26,187 nt of DNA from JACCXJ01 sp052387115 (GTDB lineage: Bacteria; Pseudomonadota; Gammaproteobacteria; JACCXJ01), in assembly GCA_052387115.1 (NCBI GenBank), contig JBQTJM010000269.1, forward strand, positions 1 through 26,187, read 5' to 3'. This document shows positions 1 to 7,299 of this stretch, one piece after another. Numbering within the stretch: position 1 is the stretch's first letter; every line of letters begins with the position of its first letter. The position numbers and the translations under genes were made by a program. The notes below the pieces were generated by a model. That model saw only the letters and a program-made list of their open reading frames with translations, was not told the DNA's origin and did not search any database.

Positions 1-1
1 C

Positions 2-268
2 CAACGCCGCGCCACGTGGGCGCCGGGGCGGCGCGCGCGCCTCTTCCGGATCGTGGCGTTCATCGGCCGCTGGTCGATGGTCGACATCTTCGTCGCCGCT
101 ATCCTGGCCGCGCTGGTGCAGTTCCAGACGCTCGCGACCATCCAGGCCGGTCCGGGCGCGATCGCCTTCGGTGCCGTCGTCGTGCTCACCATGTTTGCCG
201 CAGAGACCTTCGATCCGCGGCTGATCTGGGACCCGATCGAGGACCCGATCGAGGAAGGCCGTGGCTGA
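2..268 (+). CDS. pqiA: Paraquat-inducible protein A, C-terminal part (partial, cut by window start)
   Basis: This is the end of an inner-membrane PqiA protein; the reading frame is open from base 2 and the start lies outside the window. The visible 88 residues contain the family's closing segment, FIGRWSMVDIFVAAIL, followed by a second hydrophobic stretch (AIAFGAVVVLTMFAAETFDPRLIW), which fits the last two membrane helices of PqiA. PqiA is known as the membrane partner of the MCE protein PqiB in the Pqi system for lipid traffic across the envelope. The stop codon overlaps the start of pqiB by 8 bases, so translation is probably coupled. Identity is firm because pqiB and pqiC follow in the usual order. 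Confidence 0.93.
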   Translation, partial: QRRATWAPGRRARLFRIVAFIGRWSMVDIFVAAILAALVQFQTLATIQAGPGAIAFGAVVVLTMFAAETFDPRLIWDPIEDPIEEGRG

Positions 269-1895
269 CGAAACGCCCCTTCCGGATCTGGCCGATCTCC
301 CCGAAGCCGTCGCCAAGCCAAAGAAGCGCGGCGCGCTGCAACTCGTCTGGATCGTGCCTATCGTGGCAGCCCTCATCGGCGCCTGGCTGGCCGTCCAGGC
401 ATTCATCCAGCGCGGGCCGACGATCACCGTCAAGTTCAAGACCGCCGAGGGCCTGGAGGCCGGCAAGACCAGGATCAAATACAAGGCAGTGGATATCGGC
501 CTCGTCACCGAGGTGGTGCTGGGCGAGGACCGAAAGACCGTCGTCGCCACGGCAGAGCTCAGCAAAGAGGCCGAGTCGTTCCTGGTCGAGGACACGCGTT
601 TCTGGGTGGTGCGGCCAAGAGTCGCCGGCGGCCAGGTGTCCGGCCTCGGGACACTCCTGTCCGGGTCCTACATCGGCATCGATCCGGGCAAAGCCACCCA
701 GTCGCGGCGCAGGTTTACGGGTCGCGAAACCGCGCCCATCGTCACCGGCGATCGGCCCGGCCGGCAGTTCGTCCTGCGCGCCGACGAGCTGGGTTCGCTC
801 GAGATCGGATCGCCCGTGTATTTCCGGCGCCTCCAGGTCGGCGAGGTCATCGGGTTCAAGCTGGCGCAGGACGGCACGGAGGTGTCGTTCCGCATCTTCG
901 TGCGGACCCCTTACGACCGCTTCGTCACCGCCGGCAGCCGCTTCTGGAACGCCAGCGGCGTGGATGTGGCGCTCGATGCCGCCGGCTTCCGGGTGCAGAC
1001 GCAGTCACTGACCTCCATCCTGCTCGGCGGCATCGCCTTCCAGACCCCGCCCGATGTGGAGCCCGGGCCGCCTTCGGAGCCCAATACCCAATTCACGCTG
1101 TTCGCCAACCAGGGCGAGGCGTTCGAGCACGCGGACACGGTCGCGGAGACCTATCTGCTCCTGTTCGATGAGTCTGTGCGCGGGTTATCGGTCGGGGCGG
1201 CGGTGGATTTCCGCGGCCTCGTCATCGGCGAGGTGACCGCGATCGGTCTCGATATCGATCCCGCCAAGATGGAGATCCGCAGCCCGGTGGAGATCCGTAT
1301 CTACCCCGACCGCCTGCGGGCTCGCTTGCTGAATGCGGTAAGCCCGGCACGTGACCCCGTCAAGAGTGTACGACGCTATGTCGATCGCGGCCTGCGCGGC
1401 CAGTTGCGCAGCGGGAATCTGTTGACGGGCCAGCTCTACGTGGCACTGGATTTCTTCCCCAATGCCCCGAAGATCACCCTCGATACGACACACACGCCGC
1501 TCCAGATCCCGACCGTGCCGGGGGCCTTCGAGGAGTTGCAGACCATGCTCGAGAATATCGTGACCCAGATCGAGCGAGTACCGTTCGAACAGATCGGCGA
1601 CGACGTCCACAGGACCCTGGCGAGACTCGATCCCCTGCTCCAGTCGGTGGACAAGTTGGTCAAGGACCTCGGCACCGGGATCGGGGCCGAGTTGCACGCG
1701 ACCCTCGGGCAGGCACGCCGGACGCTCGCCACCGCGGAGCATGGTTTGTTGGCGGCGGACGCACCCGTGCAAACCGATCTGCGGGAGACCTTGCGCGAGA
1801 TCCGGCGCGCGACCGAGGCGCTCCGTAATCTGAGCGATTTTCTGGAACGCCATCCGGAATCGCTGATCCGGGGCAAGCAGGAGGAGCTGCCATGA
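261..1895 (+). CDS. pqiB: Intermembrane transport protein PqiB (MCE domains)
   Basis: This 544-residue protein matches the length of E. coli PqiB (about 546). It has a short cytoplasmic N-terminus, one membrane helix at about residues 26-46 (LVWIVPIVAALIGAWLAV), then repeated MCE/MlaD domains beginning at about 50, 160 and 285, and a helical C-terminal region (about 425-535). In the family, PqiB forms a periplasm-spanning hexameric tunnel that moves lipids between inner and outer membrane. The start is GTG at 261, preceded by GAGGAAGG, a good ribosome-binding site; it overlaps the pqiA stop by 8 bases. The end overlaps the pqiC start by 4 bases (ATGA), so pqiABC is one operon. I see no disruption. 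Confidence 0.95.
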   Translation: MADETPLPDLADLPEAVAKPKKRGALQLVWIVPIVAALIGAWLAVQAFIQRGPTITVKFKTAEGLEAGKTRIKYKAVDIGLVTEVVLGEDRKTVVATAELSKEAESFLVEDTRFWVVRPRVAGGQVSGLGTLLSGSYIGIDPGKATQSRRRFTGRETAPIVTGDRPGRQFVLRADELGSLEIGSPVYFRRLQVGEVIGFKLAQDGTEVSFRIFVRTPYDRFVTAGSRFWNASGVDVALDAAGFRVQTQSLTSILLGGIAFQTPPDVEPGPPSEPNTQFTLFANQGEAFEHADTVAETYLLLFDESVRGLSVGAAVDFRGLVIGEVTAIGLDIDPAKMEIRSPVEIRIYPDRLRARLLNAVSPARDPVKSVRRYVDRGLRGQLRSGNLLTGQLYVALDFFPNAPKITLDTTHTPLQIPTVPGAFEELQTMLENIVTQIERVPFEQIGDDVHRTLARLDPLLQSVDKLVKDLGTGIGAELHATLGQARRTLATAEHGLLAADAPVQTDLRETLREIRRATEALRNLSDFLERHPESLIRGKQEELP

Positions 1896-2491
1896 CGGCC
1901 CGTCGCGCTTGGATCGGGCTGTCGTTCACGCTGTCGACGATGGGATGCGGTACGCCGCCACAGGAACACTTTTACACCCTGAGTGAGCTGGCGACCGGCG
2001 ATGCCGCGGCCGCCGGGTCGAATTACAGCGTGGCCATCGCTCCGGTGATCGTGCCCGAGGGGGTGGATCGCCCCCAGATGGTGGTGCGCGCCGGCGCCAA
2101 CCGGGTCGAGCTGTCCGAGTTGCACCGCTGGGCCGAACCGCTAAAGAGCGAGATCCCGCGGGTGCTCGCGCTGCATCTGCAGCGGGCGCTCCGCACGGCG
2201 CGCATCGCGACGGCGGATCAGAGCGCGAGCCTCGACGCCGATTACCGGATCGCAATCGATGTCCAACGTTTTGAATCCATCTTGGGTCAACGCGTCGTCA
2301 TCGAGGCGCTCTGGAGCGTGCGCGCCGCAGCGGGCGGCACCGTCCGCACCGGCCGGTCCTTCGTCTCCGAGCCGGCGCAAGGCGCCGAGCACGAAGCCCT
2401 GGCCGCGGCCCATGGTCGGGCGCTGGCGCAGGTGGCAGGCGAGCTGGCCGCAGCGATGCGGTCGCTGCGATCGACGGACCCGTTACGCTGA
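1892..2491 (+). CDS. pqiC: PqiC family lipoprotein (ABC-type transport auxiliary lipoprotein)
   Basis: This 199-residue protein has a lipoprotein signal: a short basic N-terminus (MTARR), a hydrophobic stretch and a lipobox ending LSTMGC, so the mature protein would begin at Cys19. The motif HFYTLSE shortly after the lipid-anchored Cys is typical of the PqiC/YmbA (DUF330) family. PqiC is an outer-membrane lipoprotein partner of PqiB. The start ATG overlaps the pqiB stop by 4 bases, indicating translational coupling. Length and order agree with the standard pqiABC operon. No clear terminator follows; a weak 6-bp stem at 2611-2629 lacks a T tract. Confidence 0.9.
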   Translation: MTARRAWIGLSFTLSTMGCGTPPQEHFYTLSELATGDAAAAGSNYSVAIAPVIVPEGVDRPQMVVRAGANRVELSELHRWAEPLKSEIPRVLALHLQRALRTARIATADQSASLDADYRIAIDVQRFESILGQRVVIEALWSVRAAAGGTVRTGRSFVSEPAQGAEHEALAAAHGRALAQVAGELAAAMRSLRSTDPLR

Positions 2492-2564
2492 GCCACCGGT
2501 ACCGCAGCCCCGGGGCGCCAATAACGGCCTGTTCTACGATCCCATCTGCTCGACCGGGCTAGAC

Positions 2565-3363
2565 CTAACAGCCTGGCATTGAGCGAAAACTGAGCATTCG
2601 CGTCGACCACCGGGGCAGAGGACGCCCCGAAGGTCTCAAAACTAACTTTTCGACCGCGAACTTGCCCTTCACGGGCCGGCCGTCCACACCGTAGTCGCGG
2701 TAGTTCGCCACGCGGTCGATGAAGAAGAGCGACAGCACCTTGATGCCCCGTGTCCTGATCTGCGGTTCCTTCTCCAGGTGCTTTTTGACCGTGTGCTTGA
2801 TCTGCACCCGCCCAACGTCCTCGCGCAGGCTGCCGACCTCCTCGCCAAGGCGCAGCGTGCGGCCATTCGAGAATCGCAGGTACTCATTCCCGGGCTCCGC
2901 GCTGATCTCGGCCACCTCGAACCCGCTGCGGTAGGCGGCCCGCTCGTTGGAACGCATAAACAGGTCAATGCCCTGTTTCACAGAGACCGGTTTGTCCTTC
3001 GGCCCTTCGGGCGTCTGCACATGGATGTGGAGCTTCGCCTTGATCCCCTTCTTGTAGTCGATCTGATCGAGGCGGACGAAGGCGTCGTTCCCACGCCTCC
3101 GGCGCGGCGGCCGGGTCCGTGACCTCGATGTCGTTGCGAGTCTGGACCACCCTCAGGTTCGCGCGCAGCTTGTCCTCGGTGAGCAGCAGGCGGTTGCCGA
3201 CGCCGAGCTCGGTGCGCCCCTGCCCGGCGAAGAGCCCCTCCATCGCCCCCAGATTGATGACGGCGTACTCCGGTACGCCCTGCGGCTGGCCGTCAAAGAG
3301 GTGGGTAACGGCGGCCACGGCGTCGAGCTGAGTATCCACCTCACGGTCATAGGTAATCTTCAT
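2565..3363 (-). pseudogene. Type III-like restriction subunit Res: remnant with internal deletion, frameshift and lost 3' end
   Basis: Two minus-strand pieces together make a broken type III restriction endonuclease (Res) gene. The first runs from ATG 3363 to about 3095 and carries the Res N-terminus (MKITYDREVDTQLDAVAAVTHL, then NRLLLTEDKLRANLRVVQ, to DPAAAPEAW). The frame then shifts by one base at about 3088-3100 and continues as DAFVRLDQIDYKKGIKAKL, a middle Res segment with EPGNEYLRFSNG and RTRGIKVLSLFFIDRVANY. The helicase motif I region (ETGTGKT) and the nucleotide-binding core expected between the pieces are missing, as is everything after KGKFA at about 2655. The remaining codons to 2565 are unrelated. 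It cannot encode a working helicase-nuclease. The family call rests on motif recall, not a search. Confidence 0.8.
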
Positions 3364-3419
3364 TGCGCTCTCCTGAAGAGGTCAGTGACCGCAGTGACCG
3401 CATCGAGCTGGAGTTTCAT
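3360..3419 (-). CDS. 19-codon ORF resembling the Res N-terminus
   Basis: ATG at 3419 reads 19 codons to a TGA that overlaps the res ATG by 4 bases (ATGA). It begins 4 bases after the DUF2442 stop. The peptide (MKLQLDAVTAVTDLFRRAQ) is similar to residues 12-24 of the downstream Res remnant, QLDAVAAVTHLFD, and begins with MK as Res does. The two copies differ at many synonymous positions, so this is not a recent exact copy. It may be a shrunken remnant of a second res 5' end or a leader that couples translation to res. No independent function can be claimed. Confidence 0.4.
   Translation of the reverse strand: MKLQLDAVTAVTDLFRRAQ
3383..3400. repeat. 9-bp tandem duplication inside the Res-like mini-ORF
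   Basis: The unit CAGTGACCG occurs twice in a row. On the minus strand it encodes Ala-Val-Thr twice and keeps the frame. The related Res remnant has Ala-Val-Ala-Ala-Val-Thr here, so part of the duplication may be ancestral. Confidence 0.55.
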
Positions 3420-3423
3420 CCGC

Positions 3424-3759
3424 TTATTCGAGCACCCAACAGCCGTGCGCTATGATCTCGTCGTACATGGCGTCGGGAGGCAAATCGGCGCCATTTGGCC
3501 ACTGCACCGCACCCAATTCGACTCGCACCCGAGTGAACACGGCCTGATCGCGCAGTGGCGCGAATATGGTACTGTCGATTTCGGTGCTGCGCAGAAACGC
3601 GCTCATTTCGACCTCACCCGAACTACCGTCTACAAACGTAACGCGCAGGCGAAATTCCGGCAGGGCGCTCACCGATTTAACGCGCCACGGGACGGTATGC
3701 CGAATCGCCGGGGCTATTTCAGGGGTTTGATCGCCTTCGGCGGCTGCATTTGACTGCAT
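3424..3759 (-). CDS. DUF2442 domain-containing protein
   Basis: About 111 residues read from ATG at 3759, which has GAGG 13 bases upstream; a TTG three codons earlier (3768) is an alternative. The core from about residue 24 (VPWRVKSVSALPEFRLRVTFVDGS) through MSAFL to VQWPNGADLPPDAMYDEI is the DUF2442 pattern. These are small proteins of unknown function that are often encoded next to DUF4160 genes. The start lies inside the upstream DUF4160 gene (46-base overlap), so the two are translationally coupled. The gene looks intact although it sits between the broken mod and res remnants. No toxin or antitoxin activity can be read from the sequence. Confidence 0.8.
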   Translation of the reverse strand: MQSNAAAEGDQTPEIAPAIRHTVPWRVKSVSALPEFRLRVTFVDGSSGEVEMSAFLRSTEIDSTIFAPLRDQAVFTRVRVELGAVQWPNGADLPPDAMYDEIIAHGCWVLE

Positions 3760-3974
3760 AGCTTCCAATCCTCAATCAATTCATCGCGGTGTTCGTCCGC
3801 CCATTCCAGCACCAGTGCCAAGGCGCGTCTAGGCAAGGAGCCACGAATGACGCGAAGTTCGACTAAAACGATAAGCGCTTCGTGCTCGGCATAGAGCGCG
3901 TGAAAATGCGGCGGGCCGTGCTCCCGCCAGAACATCTGAATCACGATACCATAAAATACGCTGATCGTGGGCAT
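3714..3974 (-). CDS. DUF4160 domain-containing protein
   Basis: This 86-residue protein begins MPTISVFYGIVIQMFWREHG and continues PPHFHALYAEHEALI, then SLPRRALALVLEWADEHRDEL, which is the complete DUF4160 pattern; the conserved HxPPHFHA-like stretch is present as HGPPHFHA. I chose ATG 3974 because the family starts with MPTIS; an in-frame ATG 18 bases upstream (3992) lies in the truncated methyltransferase coding sequence. The gene overlaps the following DUF2442 gene. Function is unknown. It appears intact while the mod gene immediately upstream ends abruptly next to its start, so the junction may be a deletion point. Confidence 0.8.
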   Translation of the reverse strand: MPTISVFYGIVIQMFWREHGPPHFHALYAEHEALIVLVELRVIRGSLPRRALALVLEWADEHRDELIEDWKLCSQMQPPKAIKPLK

Positions 3975-4104
3975 TCCAGCGCGGCAGGGCATGGGCGGAG
4001 TGTGGCGACACTCGGTGACTGAATCGTCTTGAAGCAGTCGGCCTTGCCCGGCCAGATCATGCCGTAGCGTTCCTTGCCCGCATCCACTGCCTCGCCCAGC
4101 ACGA

Positions 4105-4114
4105 GCTTCGCTTC
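4105..4114. repeat. 5-bp tandem duplication breaking the mod frame
   Basis: GCTTC is repeated twice. Removing one copy restores the minus-strand reading FERLK-LVLGEAV of the methyltransferase; with both copies the frame ends early at ARNATA. Confidence 0.75.
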
Positions 4115-4216
4115 AAGCGCTCGAAGTCGATCTTACCGCCCTCGGTGCAGATCCCGGGGAAAAGGCGCAGGAATTCCTGGCGCTTCTCCTCGGCGATGTC
4201 GTGGGAACGCAAATCA

Positions 4217-4232
4217 AGCTTTTTAGCTTTTT
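4217..4232. repeat. 8-bp tandem duplication breaking the mod frame near its start
   Basis: AGCTTTTT is repeated twice. Removing one copy joins the minus-strand start MTHEPKK directly to LDLRSHDIAEEK; with both copies the ATG at 4247 reads MTHEPKKLKSLIC out of frame. Confidence 0.75.
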
Positions 4233-4265
4233 GGGTTCGTGGGTCATCGGATGTTATCCGCCCGC

Positions 4266-4420
4266 GTAGGGGCAACCCCCCGTCGTTGCCCGGAGGGGCA
4301 GGCACAGCGGCCTGCCCCTACCTTGCCGTCGCCCACGTTGTAGGGGCGACACCCTGTGTTCGCCCTCGTTGGGCAGGCTCGCGCGTCCGCCTCGCCTGGG
4401 CAGGCACGGGGGCCTGCCCC
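4266..4420. repeat. Cluster of four palindromic GTAGGGGC-type repeats
   Basis: Four related units lie in 155 bases between the mod remnant and the TldE-like gene. Unit 1 starts GTAGGGGCAACC at 4266. Unit 2 has perfect 10-base arms at 4294-4303 and 4310-4319 (AGGGGCAGGC with its complement). Unit 3 starts GTAGGGGCGACA at 4340 and folds between 4344-4349 and 4360-4365. Unit 4 has 8-base arms at 4398-4405 and 4412-4419 (GGGCAGGC). Units 2 and 4 end in GCCCCTACC. They resemble the dispersed intergenic palindromes common in environmental proteobacteria. The frame through them on the minus strand is open by chance and is not protein. Confidence 0.75.
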
Positions 4421-4551
4421 TACCTTGCGGTTGGCCACGTTCTTGTCGGGGCCGTCGCCCGTGGCCGCCTCGTCCGCGGCGGCCAGGCGTGAGAACGATG
4501 TTTCCGTGGATGTGCTTGCGCATGACGACGAACGCAGGATGAGGCCGGAGC

Positions 4552-5877
4552 TCACATCGCGAAACCGACCCCATCGATCAGCGCCCCCGGGAGGTGCTGG
4601 CTCGACAGCGAGCGCCATTCGTAGGTGCCGGGATCGACGATCGACTCGCGCTCCCGGGTCAGTCCCATGAGCCCATCGCCCAAGAGGTGGTAGATGCTCT
4701 CGTCCAGCCGCATCGTCGGGATGGGTGCGGTGATCTCCCCTCCCTCGACCCAGAACGAGGCGTAGCGGGTGGTGGCGGTGAGGCGACACTCGTTCCAGTC
4801 GGAAAAATTACCGTACCACAGGTGATCGACGTAGATCCCGGTGTCGAGCCTGGCCAGGACTTCATTCTCCGGCAGATCGCCCGCGGCGAGTGCGAGCGAG
4901 CGGGTGCCCTCGACCTCGGCGTTCGGTGTCACACCGTACTCCGCGGCGCTGCGGCGATCCGCGAGACAATCGCGGAATTCGCCCGCTTCGATCAAGACCA
5001 CCTGCTCGGGTTTGAGGAAGCCCGCCGACGTGAATGCGGGTGTGTAGCCCTCGCGGTGGGCCTCGAGGGCGGTGATGGCGGGGTGCAGACGCCGGCCCTC
5101 GCGGATCATCTTGAGGAGGGGCGTGTGCAGGGTCTTGTGGCTGCGCATCCCGAAGGCGCTCATGCCGAGGAGCCCCAGCACCTCGCCGAGCGCATACGGC
5201 GAGAGATATACCCGATAGCGTCCCGGCGTAAGTGCCCTGCCCTCGCGGGTGAGCGCCGCCAGTCGATCCCGCAGCAGGGCGATCCGGTGCCCCAGGGCCG
5301 CGGGGTTCCAGGACTGGCCGGCATACAGACACTTGACCGCCCGAGCGTCGTCGCCGTGGGCGCTGATATCGAGGTTGAAACCGCCGTTCGCGTACCAGTT
5401 GCGCTGCCCCAGGCTGTTGCCGAACCCGCGACAAAAACCGCCGTTGGCGAACAGGCCGACGAGGTCCAGGCCCTCGGCCATTCCCATGATCGTCTCGACC
5501 GCCGCGCGGCTGTCCGGGACGTCCGTGGTTCGCACTTCGGTGGTGGATTGCGGCTCGCCGGCATAGAGGAGATGGGGGTCATCGCCGGCGACCGCGAGCT
5601 GGGCGCGCAACCGCTCGATCAGCGCCCGCAGTTTTTGTGCATCCGAAGGCCGATCGGCCCCGAGGCTCAGCGCGCCCTGGGCCTCGCACCGCCCCCGGAT
5701 GAGGCTCACCCGGCACTCGCGCTGCACGACGTGCCCGGCCTGCCGGACCCGGTTGTGGTTCAGCCGCACGAAGTCGGAGTCTTCCCCGAGAAAGCTGGAG
5801 AGGAACACCTCGCCCGGAAGACATAGCCGCTCCAGCTCGTCCATTAGGCGGTCGAATGACTCGCGCGCGTCATTCAC
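4552..5877 (-). CDS. TldE/PmbA-like protein (metalloprotease partner)
   Basis: This 441-residue protein belongs to the TldD/PmbA (TldE) family. It lacks an HExxxH zinc motif, as expected for the TldE-type partner, which forms a heterodimer with TldD and shapes the proteolytic chamber. Recognisable segments are GLFANGGFCRGFGNSLGQRN at about 135-160 and the late glycine-rich core WYGNFSDWNECRLTATTRYA with EGGEITAPIPTMRLDESIY. Start is GTG 5877, overlapping the TldD-like stop by 8 bases; ATG at 5844 (MDELERL) is an alternative. The overlap argues for equimolar synthesis. The pair is diverged from E. coli TldD and PmbA and may process a different substrate. Subunit assignment is from motif recall. 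Confidence 0.82.
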   Translation of the reverse strand: MNDARESFDRLMDELERLCLPGEVFLSSFLGEDSDFVRLNHNRVRQAGHVVQRECRVSLIRGRCEAQGALSLGADRPSDAQKLRALIERLRAQLAVAGDDPHLLYAGEPQSTTEVRTTDVPDSRAAVETIMGMAEGLDLVGLFANGGFCRGFGNSLGQRNWYANGGFNLDISAHGDDARAVKCLYAGQSWNPAALGHRIALLRDRLAALTREGRALTPGRYRVYLSPYALGEVLGLLGMSAFGMRSHKTLHTPLLKMIREGRRLHPAITALEAHREGYTPAFTSAGFLKPEQVVLIEAGEFRDCLADRRSAAEYGVTPNAEVEGTRSLALAAGDLPENEVLARLDTGIYVDHLWYGNFSDWNECRLTATTRYASFWVEGGEITAPIPTMRLDESIYHLLGDGLMGLTRERESIVDPGTYEWRSLSSQHLPGALIDGVGFAM

Positions 5878-7279
5878 CGCCGAAGACCTCTACATCGCGG
5901 AACACGCCAGCGGGGGCCGCGTGTCCGACAGGCATGGTCTGGTTGGGCTCGCCCTTGCCGCAGGTCGAAAGCCCCATGACCCGCCAGGTGCTGCGGTCCC
6001 CGACCGCCGCGAGGCCCCGCCAGAAGCTCGCCGAGACCCCGCGGTAGCCCGGATCCCGGACGGTTTCCCGCACCTCGCCGTCGCGGATCACCGCCCCGAA
6101 CTCGCACCCGAACTGGAATTTGTTCCTACGGTCGTCGATCGACCAGGAGCGGTTGGTATCCATGAGCACGCCGTGCTCGATGCCGCGCACGAGGTCCACG
6201 AAGGGAGTAGCGCCGGGTTCCAGATTCAGGTTGGCCATGCGGTCGATCGGGGGGCGGTGCCAGCCCTCGGCGCGGGTGCAGGCGACGCCCGGAAGGGCGG
6301 CACGGATCTGCGAGCCGGCGCCCCCGAGCGGCCGCTCGAGCACCCCGGCGCGGATGAGATACTGGCGCTCGGCGGGGGTGCCTTCATCATCGGCGGCGAA
6401 GCTCGCCAGCTCCCCCGGTACGCCAGGGTCGTAGGTGACATCGAGGAGCTCGGAGCCGTAGCGGTAGCTCCCGAACATCTCGGGCGTGACGAAGCTGCCC
6501 CCGGCGTAGTTGCGCTCGTCACCCAGGATGCGGTCGAGCTCCAGCGGGTGGCCGATGCTCTCGTGGACCTGCAGGATCATCTGGCTCGGCAGGAGCAGGA
6601 GGTCCATGCGGCCGCTCGGGCACGGCGGTGCTTCGACCAGGATCAGCGCCTCTTCGGCGACTCTGCCCGCGACGCTCGTGAACCCCAGGCGTTCGAGCAC
6701 TTCGAGGCCACCCTGGCGCCCGCAATCACCGCCGAAGCTGCGGCGCTCGCTGAGGTTGCCGTGGTGGGCGAGCGCCATGAGATCGGCCGTGATGTCGCTG
6801 AAGCGCTGCTCGATCTCGCCGCCCGCGCTCGTGACCATCAGCGTGCGCGTCGTGCGCAGTTGCAGGCCCGCCTCCCAGTCCACGATGCGCGCGTGGCATT
6901 TGAGCCGCCGTGCGGCGTCGTGCAGTAGGCCCATCGCCTCGGCCAGCGGGGCCCGTTGCCAGGGGGACTCGACGGGACTCCGATAGGCGAGGGAGAAAGG
7001 CGCCCCGCCCACGGGCCCCGGGTGCGTGATCCCCAGGCCTGGGAGCCCCAGGGTCCCGACCCGCCGCGCCCAGTCACGGGCCTGCCCGGCCGCAGCGCAG
7101 AGACCGGCCGGCGTGGTGTCGGGGGTCGCCGCATAGCCCATCCCCCGGCCGTCGAACACCGAGACAAAGAACCCCGAGATGCTGCGATAGGACGGCGGTT
7201 GCAGCACCCCTTGGCGCACCCGGAGCACCTGTTCTTCGGTTTCCACGAGGCGCATCGCCCAGAAGGCCACCGGCGGCAT
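5870..7279 (-). CDS. TldD-like zinc metalloprotease
   Basis: About 469 residues from ATG 7279, which lies 20 bases after the upstream gene's stop; an ATG at 7333 would overlap that gene and has no ribosome-binding site. It carries the TldD zinc motif HExxxH as HESIGH near residue 239 (family form HEAxGH), and a late cysteine in STCGKGEPNQTMPVGH matches the TldD third zinc ligand region. TldD with TldE cleaves unfolded peptides and is known for microcin B17 and CcdA processing in E. coli. The next gene is its TldE-like partner with an 8-base overlap. The upstream gene is a cyclic-di-GMP enzyme on the same strand. Substrate here is unknown. Confidence 0.85.
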   Translation of the reverse strand: MPPVAFWAMRLVETEEQVLRVRQGVLQPPSYRSISGFFVSVFDGRGMGYAATPDTTPAGLCAAAGQARDWARRVGTLGLPGLGITHPGPVGGAPFSLAYRSPVESPWQRAPLAEAMGLLHDAARRLKCHARIVDWEAGLQLRTTRTLMVTSAGGEIEQRFSDITADLMALAHHGNLSERRSFGGDCGRQGGLEVLERLGFTSVAGRVAEEALILVEAPPCPSGRMDLLLLPSQMILQVHESIGHPLELDRILGDERNYAGGSFVTPEMFGSYRYGSELLDVTYDPGVPGELASFAADDEGTPAERQYLIRAGVLERPLGGAGSQIRAALPGVACTRAEGWHRPPIDRMANLNLEPGATPFVDLVRGIEHGVLMDTNRSWSIDDRRNKFQFGCEFGAVIRDGEVRETVRDPGYRGVSASFWRGLAAVGDRSTWRVMGLSTCGKGEPNQTMPVGHAAPAGVFRDVEVFGGE

Positions 7280-7299
7280 CACCGCTCTGCCGGTACGTT

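Larger units (their letters stand above)
3985..4247 (-). pseudogene. Type III-like site-specific DNA methyltransferase (Mod), 5' remnant with two frameshifts
   Basis: On the minus strand, ATG at 4247 begins MTHEPKK and, after correcting two frameshifts, continues LDLRSHDIAEEKRQEFLRLF, TEGGKIDFERLK, LVLGEAVDAGKERYGMIWPG, KADCFKTIQ and LRPCP. This is the N-terminal pattern of Mod-type adenine methyltransferases that pair with Res. Only about 80 codons remain: the DPPY catalytic motif and the SAM-binding region are gone, and the frame runs into the DUF4160 start. Both frameshifts are explained by short tandem duplications, at 4217-4232 and 4105-4114. The gene cannot make an active enzyme. It lies on the same strand and upstream of DUF4160, DUF2442 and res, as in a former mod-res operon. 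Confidence 0.78.

Noticed and set aside
2611..2629. Hairpin after pqiC as a terminator
   Set aside because: A six-base stem with a seven-base loop and no T tract is too weak, and it lies 120 bases after the stop.
4266..4420. CRISPR array
   Set aside because: The units differ in sequence and spacing, are palindromic with no unique spacers of even length, and no cas genes are present.
4254..4574. Minus-strand ORF running through the palindromic repeats
   Set aside because: Its translation is the repeat-derived VGAGPRACP pattern; the frame is open by chance and no protein domain is visible.
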